Origin: JANWVO01 sp037446555
GTDB lineage: Bacteria > Acidobacteriota > Terriglobia > Bryobacterales > Bryobacteraceae
Reading direction: 5' to 3'
NCBI GenBank assembly: GCA_037446555.1
Contig: JBBIIK010000009.1
Span: forward strand, 27,540-91,539
Length of the DNA stretch: 64,000 nt
Shown: piece by piece, positions 1 to 8,021 of the stretch
Position numbering within the stretch: the first letter of the stretch is position 1
Layout: each line of letters opens with the position of its first letter
Position numbers and translations under genes: made by a program
The notes under the pieces: generated by a model
What the model was told of the DNA's origin: nothing
Database searches by the model: none
The model's input: the letters and a program-made list of their open reading frames with translations, nothing else

Positions 1-393
1 CTTGCCGGACATGAGCGTCGTGTAGCCGGCGGGTTTGAGCACTTCAGCGAGCGTCACGCACCGGCGGTTCAGATAGCCCTGATAGGAGGGCAATCCTCGG
101 TCCTGAACCATGTGGCCTACGCCCGCCTGGTGGGGGTAGAGTCCGGTGAGCAGCGAGGCGCGGGTGGGGCAGCAGCGGGCGGCGCAGTAGAACTGCGAGA
201 ACCGCACGCCGCGGCTGGCGAGCCGGTCGAGGTTCGGCGTCTCGATCTCTCCGCCGTAGCAGCCGATGTCGGAGAAGCCGAGATCGTCGGCGAGGATCAG
301 CACGATGTCGGGGCGATCATCGCGCACGGGCGCGGCGCTCCACGCGGACGCGGCGGCGCCGGCGGAGGCAGCAAGAAACGAGCGGCGATTCAT
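1..393 (-). CDS. Sulfatase (N-terminal 131 codons; 3' end outside window)
   Basis: The open frame starts with ATG at 393 and runs off the left edge, so only the N-terminus is visible. It begins MNRRSFLAASAG, a Tat-like export signal. It then shows the alkaline phosphatase/sulfatase metal motif DIVLILADDLGFSDIGCYGG and the sulfatase signature C-x-P-x-R (CCPTRASLLTG), whose first Cys is converted to formylglycine in active enzymes. It probably hydrolyses sulfate esters of polysaccharides outside the cytoplasm; the substrate cannot be read from this fragment. It lies 29 bp downstream of gatB on the same strand, which may be chance co-orientation. Confidence 0.88.
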   Translation of the reverse strand, partial: MNRRSFLAASAGAAASAWSAAPVRDDRPDIVLILADDLGFSDIGCYGGEIETPNLDRLASRGVRFSQFYCAARCCPTRASLLTGLYPHQAGVGHMVQDRGLPSYQGYLNRRCVTLAEVLKPAGYTTLMSGK

Positions 394-422
394 CGCCGAT
401 ATTCTATGCCCGCTGCCAGGCT

Positions 423-1901
423 TCAGCCGAGTTTCTGCCTCAGCAGTTCGCTCACCTTGGCGGGGTTCGCCTGCCCGCGCGTCGCCTTCATCACCTGGCC
501 AACGAAGAACTGCAAAACGCCCGTCTTGCCGCTGCGGTACTGCTCAAGCTGTTTGGGGTTGGCCTCGATCAACTGATCGACGATGCGCTCCAGCTCGCCC
601 GTGTCGGACATCGCGCGCAGCCCCTCGCGTTCCATAATGGCGCGGGCGCTCTGGCGCGACTCGAACATCTTCGGCAGAATCTCCTTGGCCAGTTTGCCTG
701 TGAGCTCGCCGTCACGGACGAGCGCAATCAGCTCGCCCATCTGCGCGGGCGGCACCGGGCACAGAGCGATGTCGAGCCCCTGCGCGTTGAGCAGCGCCGC
801 CAGATCCCCGGAAACCCAGTTGGCGGCGGCGCGAGGGTCGCCGCAGGATTTCACCACTGCTTCGAAGTATTCGGCCATCTCGCGCGAGGCGGTCAGCACC
901 TGGGCGTCGTACTCGCGTAACCCGTATTCTTCGACGAAGCGCCGCCGCAGTCCGGCTGGCATCTCCGGCATCGTTCGGCGGATCGAATCCAGCCATTCGA
1001 CGCTCACTTCCAAAGGCAAGAGATCCGGCTCCGGGAAGTAGCGGTAGTCGTGCGCCTCCTCCTTGCTGCGCATGGAGAAGGTCTCGTCGAGATCCGGATT
1101 ATAGAGCCGCGTCTCCTGCACCACCGTACCGCCGTTTTCAATCAGCGCCACTTGCCGCGAGATCTCGAAAAACAGCGCCTGGCGGAGGAAGCGGAACGAG
1201 TTCAGGTTCTTGATCTCGACCTTCGTGCCGAGCCCGGCGGCGCCGCGCCGCCGGACGCTCACATTGGCGTCGCAGCGCAGGTTGCCCTTCTCCATGTCAC
1301 AGTTGGAGACGCCCGCGAATTGCATGGCGAGCTTCAGTTCCGTGAGATAGTCGTAGGCTTCGTCGGGGCTGCGCAGGTCGGGTGCGCTGACGATTTCCGC
1401 CAGCGGCGCGCCGGTGCGGTTCAGATCGACATACGAAAAACGGTCGCTGTCGCGGAAGCCCTCGTGCGAACTCTTGCCGGCGTCGTCTTCCAGGTGGAGG
1501 CGCAGCACGCCGATGCGGCGCGCGCCCTCGGGCGTCCGGATCTCAACCCAGCCGTTCTCCGCCAGCGGCTGGTCATACTGCGAGATCTGGTAGCCCTTGG
1601 GCAGGTCCGGGTAGAAATAGTTCTTTCGCGCGAAGACGCTGCGGGAGCGGACCCCGCAGTGCAGGGCGAGCGCAGCGCGGATGCCCAGCTCCACGGCGGC
1701 GCGGTTCAGCACCGGCAGCGCCCCCGGCATGCCCAGGCAGACGGGGCACACGTTCGTATTGGGAGCGGCGCCGAATTCATTGGGACATCCGCAAAAGATC
1801 TTTGTGCGCGTGCCGAGCTGAACGTGAACCTCCAGCCCGATGACGGGTTCGTAAAGCTCGAGCTGTTCGGGCGTGGCCAGCAGCGGCGCGGCGGTGCTCA
1901 T
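423..1901 (-). CDS. gatB: Aspartyl/glutamyl-tRNA(Asn/Gln) amidotransferase subunit B
   Basis: This is the kinase/tRNA-binding subunit of the GatCAB complex, which amidates misacylated Glu-tRNA(Gln) or Asp-tRNA(Asn) in the cytoplasm. The 492-aa length is normal for the family. Near the N-terminus is the conserved IGLEVHVQL (about residues 21-29) followed by paired cysteines C37/C39 and C52/C55, the zinc knuckle. LRCDANVSVR lies in the middle, and the C-terminus carries the helical YqeY-like tail. gatA and gatC are not in the window. The start ATG at 1901 gives the usual spacing before the conserved core. Confidence 0.97.
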   Translation of the reverse strand: MSTAAPLLATPEQLELYEPVIGLEVHVQLGTRTKIFCGCPNEFGAAPNTNVCPVCLGMPGALPVLNRAAVELGIRAALALHCGVRSRSVFARKNYFYPDLPKGYQISQYDQPLAENGWVEIRTPEGARRIGVLRLHLEDDAGKSSHEGFRDSDRFSYVDLNRTGAPLAEIVSAPDLRSPDEAYDYLTELKLAMQFAGVSNCDMEKGNLRCDANVSVRRRGAAGLGTKVEIKNLNSFRFLRQALFFEISRQVALIENGGTVVQETRLYNPDLDETFSMRSKEEAHDYRYFPEPDLLPLEVSVEWLDSIRRTMPEMPAGLRRRFVEEYGLREYDAQVLTASREMAEYFEAVVKSCGDPRAAANWVSGDLAALLNAQGLDIALCPVPPAQMGELIALVRDGELTGKLAKEILPKMFESRQSARAIMEREGLRAMSDTGELERIVDQLIEANPKQLEQYRSGKTGVLQFFVGQVMKATRGQANPAKVSELLRQKLG

Positions 1902-1935
1902 GCCTTCGATTGTAAGGTCGGCGGCGCCCCGGGCG

Positions 1936-3102
1936 TCAGGCTTCGACAGGGATCCGGATTTCCAGCTCGGCGCCGCGCGCCGGATGGGAGTCCACCGTAA
2001 TGGTGCCGTCCAGCGCGCGCACGCGCCGCATGATGCTCCAGGGCCCCAGGCGCAGCAGCTCCAGCTCCTCCAGGCTGAAGCGCCCGGAGAAGGGGAACCC
2101 CGTGCCGTCGTCCTCGATGCGCAGAATGATGGCGCCGTCCTGCCGGTCCAGGCTGACAGCGGCCCGCGAGGCGGCGGAGTGCTTGCGGATGTTGTTCAGC
2201 GCCTCGCGCACGATCTGAATGATCTCCGGGCGGGCTTCCAGATCATCGTGCATCGCTGCGGGCGCTGCGCGGAAGGAAGCCGGAATGCCGGAGTCTTTCT
2301 GGAAGAAACCCACCGTGGACCGCAGCGCCGCAGCCAGCCCGGCGCCGTCCACTTCCACGGGCCGCATGCCGCGGATGAACGTGCGCACCTCGGTCACCTG
2401 GCGGGCGCAAATCTCCTGCAATTCGCGCAGCTCCTGCATGCCGGCATCGAAGTTCCGCTCCAGCATCTTGCGCAGGATCTCGAGCCGCATCTGGATCGAG
2501 ATGAAACTCTGCAGCGGCCCGTCGTGGAAATCTGCGGCAATGCGCTCGCGTTCGTCTTCGCGCGCCTTCTGCGCCTCCACGCGGCACAACACGGCCTGGC
2601 GCGAGGCGGCCGACAGCCTCTCCAGCAGGCTCTGTCGCTGCAGGGCAACGATGCAGCCGAGCATGCCCAGGATCAGCAGCAGCGGCTGAAGGCGGTCCAT
2701 TCCGGCGGGCTTCAGGCTGTTGACGAAGGCAAGCGTGAGCACCGTGGTCAGCAGCACGTCGCGCCATTCCAGCAAGGTGGCCGCTGCAAGGAAGAGGTAA
2801 AAAGCGGCGATCGCCTGGAGCCAGAAGTTCTGATCACCGGCCAGCACGACGCAGAGCAGGAACGCAGCCACGTCCAGAGCAGTGTTCAGCAGACCGCCCC
2901 GGTCGATGCGCTCCGCCCAGCGCCAGAAGATGGAGACCAGGCTGTAGACAGTGACTATGGAGAGGATGAAGACCCAGGTGGCCGACTCCAGCCCGCCGCC
3001 CGCCAGCAGGATTCCCAGGCACGAGCCGGTCACCAGCGCCCGCAGCACGCTCAGATAGCGCCGCCACAGATACGGCAGCACCATCTGGTCGGCATGGATC
3101 AT
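1936..3102 (-). CDS. Membrane sensor histidine kinase, HisKA_3/NarL-partner type
   Basis: The 388-aa protein has about five hydrophobic segments over residues 15-155, then a coiled region and a HisKA_3 dimerisation domain with phosphoacceptor His193 in DFHDGPLQ. A HATPase domain follows, with an N-box-like ALNNIRKH (about 301-308) and G-box DDGTGF (331-336). Kinases of this class phosphorylate NarL/LuxR-type response regulators, but no regulator lies nearby, so it is an orphan here. The sensor region is only membrane helices, as in LiaS/DesK-like kinases. Its start is 6 bp after the stop of the exported methyltransferase gene, so the two are probably co-transcribed. Confidence 0.92.
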   Translation of the reverse strand: MIHADQMVLPYLWRRYLSVLRALVTGSCLGILLAGGGLESATWVFILSIVTVYSLVSIFWRWAERIDRGGLLNTALDVAAFLLCVVLAGDQNFWLQAIAAFYLFLAAATLLEWRDVLLTTVLTLAFVNSLKPAGMDRLQPLLLILGMLGCIVALQRQSLLERLSAASRQAVLCRVEAQKAREDERERIAADFHDGPLQSFISIQMRLEILRKMLERNFDAGMQELRELQEICARQVTEVRTFIRGMRPVEVDGAGLAAALRSTVGFFQKDSGIPASFRAAPAAMHDDLEARPEIIQIVREALNNIRKHSAASRAAVSLDRQDGAIILRIEDDGTGFPFSGRFSLEELELLRLGPWSIMRRVRALDGTITVDSHPARGAELEIRIPVEA

Positions 3103-3108
3103 GAAGGC

Positions 3109-3645
3109 CTACCTCACATACAGGTAAAGAGTATGGGCGCGGCCCTCGCCGTCGTCTTCAATGTGCTCTTCCTTGGCAGGCGTCCAGCCGGGAATGCCGA
3201 AGTCGTGCGCCACCACGCGCGAGCCCTTCTTCAACTGCTTCTCCAGCAGCGGGCGCGCCCTTTCCACGGCCGAAGGCAGCAGGTAAATGGTGATCACGTC
3301 GGCGTCGGAGTAGTCCTGCTGCAGCAAGTCGCCGTGAATGATACGCGCCCGCTTTTTCAGCCCGAGGGCGCGGATGCGGTCCGTGGACTGCTTCACCAGG
3401 TCCGCATCGAATTCGACGCCGGCGGCATTGGCCTTGAAACGGTCCGCCGCCATAATGACGATGCGCCCGTCACCTGAGCCGAGGTCGTACAGCTTCTCGC
3501 CCGCCTTCAGCCCGCTGAGTTTCAGCATCCGCTCGACGACGCTCTCAGGCGTCGGGTAATAGGGCGCCAGCTTTTCGCCTTTCTCCTGCGCGGTGACAAA
3601 AGACGCCGCCAGCACGGCGGACAAGAGGATGCGCAAAACGTTCAT
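3109..3645 (-). CDS. Class I SAM-dependent methyltransferase with signal peptide
   Basis: The 178-aa protein starts with a plausible Sec signal (MNVLRILLSAVLAASFVTAQ). A Rossmann-type methyltransferase core follows: motif I is YDLGSGDGRIVI (about residues 53-64), motif II is AGVEFDADLV, and a GDLLQQD acidic loop comes next. The fold resembles small DOT1-like or ribosomal methyltransferases, but the substrate is unknown. The export signal is odd because SAM is a cytoplasmic cofactor; it may instead be an N-terminal anchor. It lies 15 bp downstream of the TIGR03437 protein gene and 6 bp upstream of the kinase, suggesting a minus-strand operon. Confidence 0.85.
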   Translation of the reverse strand: MNVLRILLSAVLAASFVTAQEKGEKLAPYYPTPESVVERMLKLSGLKAGEKLYDLGSGDGRIVIMAADRFKANAAGVEFDADLVKQSTDRIRALGLKKRARIIHGDLLQQDYSDADVITIYLLPSAVERARPLLEKQLKKGSRVVAHDFGIPGWTPAKEEHIEDDGEGRAHTLYLYVR

Positions 3646-3660
3646 CCGGTCTCCTTCCCC

Positions 3661-5535
3661 TTATGGAACGGCGTAAATTCGCACCGGGTTGCTGCGGACA
3701 CCGCCTGCCTCAGCGACGAACTGGTAAACGCCCTCGTCGAGCAGGGCGGGCAGCTCCACCTCCACCAGGTAAAACCCGGTGTACCCGGGCGCCAGGGTGG
3801 CGCGGCGGACCTCCAGCGGAATGTCGTCGATCCACGCCCGCACCGGTGCAACCACCGCCGGAGGATTCTCCAGCGGTGCCGGCAGCCCCGCTGGCCAGGC
3901 CGGCCGCACCCGGCCAAGGCCGCTCATCAGAACCTGAAGCGTCATGCCGGGACGCGCCGGATTCATCAGCTCGACGGGCGCGCCCGAATCCGCATCCAGC
4001 ACCATCGGTGATCCGTCGCGATCCACCAGAATGGCCGGCGAGGCCGGGGCCAGCGCAAGCTCGAAGGCCAGCTTTTGCCGGCCGACTTCCACCGTGACCG
4101 CTACGCTCGCGCCCGCTAGGTCGAAGGGCAACTGGATTTGCGACTCCTGCTCCGAAGCGGCCAGCACCGCAGCCGGGGCGCGCCCCGCCGCGGCCTGCGA
4201 GACTCTACCGCCCACCAGCGTCATCAGCGCGCCGGGCGCGGCGGGGCGGGCGGAGAGATCCGCGCTGTGTACCAGCCGCGGCGCGCGCCGCCGGTGCGGC
4301 GCCGGTGCGGCAAACACACCGTATCCGTCCACCGCCGCCAGCAGGGTGCCCCCCGTATCATCCAGCCGCACATCCCTCACGGCCCCGCGGGGCAGTCCTG
4401 TGCCAATCGCCTCCCAGGGAGTGGGAGGCGCGGGGCTGCGCAAGTCGGCGTAGGTGAGGAAAACCCCGGCGGCGGCAGCCGCGTACAGCGCGCCGGTATC
4501 CCGGTCGGCGGCCACGGCATACACATCTCCGGCAGGCAGTCCTGACGAAAGGTCATCCCACCAAGTGCCGCCGTTCAGCGTGCGCAGCAGGCGCGGCGCG
4601 CCCTCTTCTCCGGCGGCGAGGGCCGCCAGAGCGAAGCCGCGGTCCTGCCCGTCGGTCCAGATTCGCTGAACCGCGCCGGCGCCCCGCGGCGAAAACTCAC
4701 GCCAGGTGTTGCCGCCGTCCGCTGTGGCCAACAGGCGCCCGGCTGCATCCCCCACGATCAGCGTCCCGCCCGCTTCTGCCAGAGCCGTGATCTCGGCGCC
4801 GAGCTCGCGGCTCCAACGCTGCCGCAGTGCATCCTCACGGGCCAGCAGTTCGCCCGTGCCGGGAAACCAGCCCAGACGCTGCGCCGGGTACCATTCCAGC
4901 TCCTCCAGATTCCCGTCCCGCTCCACAGCCACGCGGACGCCTCGGCTGCCAGCAGGAGCGGCCAGGATGCGGCGCACCGGCAACGCGGGGAGCCCTTCAT
5001 TCAGACCGGTCCAGGAACGGCCGCCATCGGTCGAGACCCACACGCCCGAGCCTGCTGCAACGGCCAAACGCTCCGGATCGGAGGGATCGGCTACCAAGTC
5101 GCTGACGCGCGCACCAAGCAGAGATCCACCCCGCCACGAGGTCAGATTGCGCCACGACGCGCCTCCATCCTCGGAGCGCCAGACTTGGCTGCCGCCCGCG
5201 TACAGAACCGCACCAGCATCCAGCAACCGCGCGCCGGCTTCTGGCGCCTGCGCCGCTGCGGGAAGCGCGGGGGGCGGTGCGCCGTCGGCAGGAGTCCACG
5301 AATCTTCCTCGCTGTAGGCGAAAACCCTGCCGCCGGGCAGTTGAACAAACAGGCGCCCGGCGGGGCCAAACCACACCCGTTCGGCGGGTCCCCCCGCCAC
5401 CGATGCCTGCCCGGCAACCAGCGACGTGTTGCCAATCTGACGCCACCGCCACGCCTGGCCGGAAACGGCCGGCGCCGCCAAGGCCAGAAAGGCCGCCATC
5501 CAGATTGTGGACTTCTGACTCACGCCTGCGTCCAT
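3661..5535 (-). CDS. Exported beta-propeller (BNR/Ycf48-like) protein with TIGR03437 C-terminal domain
   Basis: The chosen start is ATG 5535, which directly precedes a signal peptide (KSTIWMAAFLALAAPAVSGQA); an in-frame ATG at 5580 would add 15 hydrophilic residues. The first two thirds hold repeats with Asp-box/BNR-like SxDGGxxW motifs (WRSEDGGASW, WVSTDGGRSW, LATADGGNTW), typical of VPS10/sialidase/Ycf48 propellers. The last ~210 residues match my knowledge of the TIGR03437 domain: an NPARPGMTLQVLMSGLG strand, then PGYTGFYLVEVELP and GGVRSNPVRI. It is probably a cell-surface or secreted binding protein. TIGR03437 is especially abundant in Solibacter-like acidobacteria, so it serves as the lineage marker for this window. 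Confidence 0.86.
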   Translation of the reverse strand: MDAGVSQKSTIWMAAFLALAAPAVSGQAWRWRQIGNTSLVAGQASVAGGPAERVWFGPAGRLFVQLPGGRVFAYSEEDSWTPADGAPPPALPAAAQAPEAGARLLDAGAVLYAGGSQVWRSEDGGASWRNLTSWRGGSLLGARVSDLVADPSDPERLAVAAGSGVWVSTDGGRSWTGLNEGLPALPVRRILAAPAGSRGVRVAVERDGNLEELEWYPAQRLGWFPGTGELLAREDALRQRWSRELGAEITALAEAGGTLIVGDAAGRLLATADGGNTWREFSPRGAGAVQRIWTDGQDRGFALAALAAGEEGAPRLLRTLNGGTWWDDLSSGLPAGDVYAVAADRDTGALYAAAAAGVFLTYADLRSPAPPTPWEAIGTGLPRGAVRDVRLDDTGGTLLAAVDGYGVFAAPAPHRRRAPRLVHSADLSARPAAPGALMTLVGGRVSQAAAGRAPAAVLAASEQESQIQLPFDLAGASVAVTVEVGRQKLAFELALAPASPAILVDRDGSPMVLDADSGAPVELMNPARPGMTLQVLMSGLGRVRPAWPAGLPAPLENPPAVVAPVRAWIDDIPLEVRRATLAPGYTGFYLVEVELPALLDEGVYQFVAEAGGVRSNPVRIYAVP

Positions 5536-5664
5536 TCTACTCTGAGAGGATCGGCCGTCCGCCTCTTCCGCTGAAGGCATCCTGTTGACTTTTCATTAAA
5601 ATCAGGCACGGGGCCTATTCTTGCAAAGCAAGTTTGGTGGTAGATTAGAGAGTTCGAGGTCCCG

Positions 5665-6477
5665 ATGAGGAGGACCGTGCGCGAGCAGTCCGTCTGGAGA
5701 CTGGCGACGCTGCTGGCAGCGGCAGCACTGTCACTGCCCGTGTCGGCGCAGTTCTGGAACAGCTCCGCCGGCGGGGCTGCAGCCACTGCAGTGACTGTGG
5801 AAGGCAACGTCTCCCTGTTGCGCGACTCCTACCTGTGGGCGGTCAACGCCGGGGATCATATCCAGCCGCAACAGATCATCGTCACAGGCTCCGACGGCTA
5901 CGCAGTGTTCCGCGTCGCCGACGGCAGCACGTTCGAGGTGTTTCCGAACTCCCGCGTCACATTCCGCGCCAACAGCGGCAACTGGCGCGACCTGGTGGAC
6001 GTCTGGCTGGGGCGCATCCGCGTGCAGATCCAGAAGCTCGGCGGGGCGCCCAATTTCAACCGCGTGCATACGCCGACGGCGGTGATCTCCGTGCGCGGAA
6101 CGGTGTTCGACGTCAGCGTCGATCCGAGCGACGAGACCACGCACATCGTTGTCGAAGAGGGGCAGGTGGCGGTCGAGCACCGCCTGCTGCCGCGCGACGG
6201 CGACCCGAAGATTCTGAACGCGGGCGAAGAGTTGGTCGTGTACCGCAACAGCCCGCTGTCGGCCATGCGGCGGCTCGACCGGGGACGCGTGATGCAGTTC
6301 ATGGCGGACGTGGTGTGGCAGATTCTCGTCCGGACCCCCCGGCTCCCGGGAGGCGGGGGTGGCGCGCCAACCAACGTGCCAGTGCCTCCGCCTCCGGCCG
6401 GTGGCGGATTGCCCGGCGACACCGGCGCGACGCCCCCGCCTCCACCGCCTCCTCCACCTCCTCCGCCGGGCAATTGA
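5665..6477 (+). CDS. Exported FecR-domain protein with polyproline tail
   Basis: The 270-aa protein has an N-terminal signal peptide ending near LPVSAQ (about residue 29). A FecR-type domain follows: AVTVEGNVSLLRD, then the characteristic VHTPTAVISVRGTVFDVSV around residues 135-155. The C-terminus is Gly/Pro-rich and ends in a run of twelve prolines. Classical FecR proteins relay TonB-receptor signals to an ECF sigma factor. No receptor or ECF factor is adjacent, and the domain is also common in standalone envelope proteins, so the role is open. It is divergent from the TIGR03437 gene across about 130 bp that include the palindrome CTTGCAAAGCAAG at 5620-5632. Confidence 0.88.
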   Translation: MRRTVREQSVWRLATLLAAAALSLPVSAQFWNSSAGGAAATAVTVEGNVSLLRDSYLWAVNAGDHIQPQQIIVTGSDGYAVFRVADGSTFEVFPNSRVTFRANSGNWRDLVDVWLGRIRVQIQKLGGAPNFNRVHTPTAVISVRGTVFDVSVDPSDETTHIVVEEGQVAVEHRLLPRDGDPKILNAGEELVVYRNSPLSAMRRLDRGRVMQFMADVVWQILVRTPRLPGGGGGAPTNVPVPPPPAGGGLPGDTGATPPPPPPPPPPPPGN

Positions 6478-6553
6478 GCCCCGGCGCCAGGGCGGCATTT
6501 ATGCGGCCGCCGCCCAAACGTAGCGCGAGCCTTGCAGGTACACTGGCTACAGA

Positions 6554-7087
6554 GTGTTCGCGCATATCGCTCTTCTGCTGCTGGCAAGCCAGAATCCCGC
6601 TCCTGCTCCGGAAGCGGGGCTGCTGCCCGATTGGGAACTGAGGCCCCGCGTGGCGAAGCTCATCCGCGGTCTGGAAGGCGTGAAGCCCCTCCTCGAGCGG
6701 CTCCAGCCGGAGCGGTGGACCCCCGCCGGCGCTCCCAAACAGTACGAGCAGCAACACCGGGACAGCCTGGCGGCTCTGGGTTCAGTGGAAATTGCGGCGG
6801 CGCGGCTCACGGAACGGCCCAACGGCCTGGCTGTGGCAGTAGAGACGCTGGTGCGGCTGGAGAACTTCGTGAACCTGGCCCGGTCGTTGAGCGAAGCCGT
6901 GCGGCGCTATCAGAACCCGGCCGTGGCCGATCTGCTCGAGAGCGAACTGGCGGCCGCCAGCGACCGCGAATGGCTGCGGACCCACGTGCTGGAGCTGTCC
7001 GCAGTGCGCGAACGGGAATGGGAAACTGCCGAACAGGAGGCGCAGCGGTGCAGAGAACGGACTCTGAAGCAAGCCCCGCGCAAGTGA
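6554..7087 (+). CDS. Exported hypothetical protein, helical
   Basis: The protein has 177 aa and starts at GTG 6554. A short hydrophobic N-terminus (FAHIALLLLAS) suggests export, and the rest is predicted mostly alpha-helical, rich in Leu, Ala, Glu and Arg. I do not recognise a family. Its 3' end overlaps the next small gene by 40 bp, and the internal AGGAGG at 7035-7040 serves as that gene's ribosome binding site, so the two are probably co-expressed. Codon third positions are strongly G/C, as in neighbouring real genes. Confidence 0.7.
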   Translation: MFAHIALLLLASQNPAPAPEAGLLPDWELRPRVAKLIRGLEGVKPLLERLQPERWTPAGAPKQYEQQHRDSLAALGSVEIAAARLTERPNGLAVAVETLVRLENFVNLARSLSEAVRRYQNPAVADLLESELAAASDREWLRTHVLELSAVREREWETAEQEAQRCRERTLKQAPRK

Positions 7088-7260
7088 ATCCCGGCGCTAC
7101 GCCGTCTTTCCCGTGCAGCATCTGTGGCGAGCCTGGCAGCCGCATCTGCGTCTGGTGCACGAAGGACGCTTGCGACAACCATATCTGCACGAAATGCCGG
7201 CGGTGCAGTGATTGCTGCGAGTGCGAGCTGGTGCGCGTCGGCGCGGAGGAAGGCTCATGA
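7048..7260 (+). CDS. Small cysteine-rich (zinc-ribbon-like) protein, 70 aa
   Basis: The start is GTG 7048, placed seven bases after a perfect AGGAGG (7035-7040). The C-terminal 50 residues are packed with cysteines: CSIC, CVWC, then C-x4-C, C-x2-C, C-x2-CC-x-C spacing (CTKCRRCSDCCECE). This is consistent with one or two zinc sites, loosely like a B-box or double zinc ribbon. The stop overlaps the ATG of the PIG-L deacetylase gene (ATGA at 7257-7260), so translation is probably coupled. The function is unknown; a zinc-binding accessory protein or partner is the simplest idea. Confidence 0.75.
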   Translation: MQRTDSEASPAQVNPGATPSFPCSICGEPGSRICVWCTKDACDNHICTKCRRCSDCCECELVRVGAEEGS

Positions 7261-8021
7261 GAATCGTCTGCATTCACGCCCATCCCGATGATGCCGAGTT
7301 CCTCGCCGGCGGCACGCTGGCGCTGCTAGCGCAGGCCGGGCACAAGGTGGTGATCCTGACCATGACCTCGGGCGACTGTGGCAGCACGGCGCTCCCGCCG
7401 GAGGAGATCGCCGACTTGCGCCGCCTGGAGGCGCAACGCGCCGCCGCCGTGATCGGCGCAGAGCATCACACGCTGGGCTTCAAGGACCTGTCGATCTTCG
7501 AGGACGACTCCTCCCGCCGCAGGGTGACCGCGGCGTTGCGCAGGCACCGCCCGGACCTCGTGTTGACGGCTTCGCCGCGCGACTACCATTGTGACCACGA
7601 AGCCACCAGCCGCCTTGTCACAGATGCCTGCTTCGGCGCCTCTGCGCCCAACTACCACACGCAGGCGTTCGACCAGGCACCGGCGCTGCCCGCCATCCCG
7701 CACCTCTACTACGTGGATCCGGCGGAGGGCATCGACAGGGAGGGCAACACTGTCCCGGCGGACTTCTTCATCGACGTCGGCGGCGTGATGGAGATGAAGC
7801 GCAAGATGCTGGCGGCGCATGCTAGCCAGAGGGAATGGCTGAGGCGCCAGCACGGCATGGACGACTACCTAGAGACGATGGAGGAGTGGACGCGCAGCCG
7901 CGGCAGGCTGTGCGGCGTCGAGTGGGCGGAGGGCTTCCGCCAGTACAAAGGGCACGCCTATCCGCGCACGCCTCTGCTGCAGGAACTGCTCGAATCGTTC
8001 GTGCGTCCGCCGGCGGGCTGA
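7257..8021 (+). CDS. PIG-L/LmbE family zinc-dependent N-deacetylase
   Basis: The 254-aa enzyme belongs to the family that removes acetyl groups from GlcNAc-linked substrates (MshB, BshB, PIG-L). The N-terminus carries the metal/catalytic motif HAHPDDAEFLAGG (about residues 7-19), and DYHCDHEAT (near 116) supplies the second histidine motif H-x-D-H. The start ATG overlaps the stop of the cysteine-rich gene by four bases. The actual substrate is not known, although BshB-like enzymes of bacillithiol synthesis are one possibility. Its 3' end overlaps the reading frame of the convergent MFS gene by 64 bp. Confidence 0.9.
   Translation: MRIVCIHAHPDDAEFLAGGTLALLAQAGHKVVILTMTSGDCGSTALPPEEIADLRRLEAQRAAAVIGAEHHTLGFKDLSIFEDDSSRRRVTAALRRHRPDLVLTASPRDYHCDHEATSRLVTDACFGASAPNYHTQAFDQAPALPAIPHLYYVDPAEGIDREGNTVPADFFIDVGGVMEMKRKMLAAHASQREWLRRQHGMDDYLETMEEWTRSRGRLCGVEWAEGFRQYKGHAYPRTPLLQELLESFVRPPAG

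Noticed and set aside
5620..5632. CTTGCAAAGCAAG palindrome as a terminator or operator
   Set aside because: The stem is only five base pairs and lies between divergent genes without a partner element; too short to support a call.
6420..6475. Run of CCN codons that looks like a repeat array
   Set aside because: It is the polyproline tail of the FecR-domain protein.
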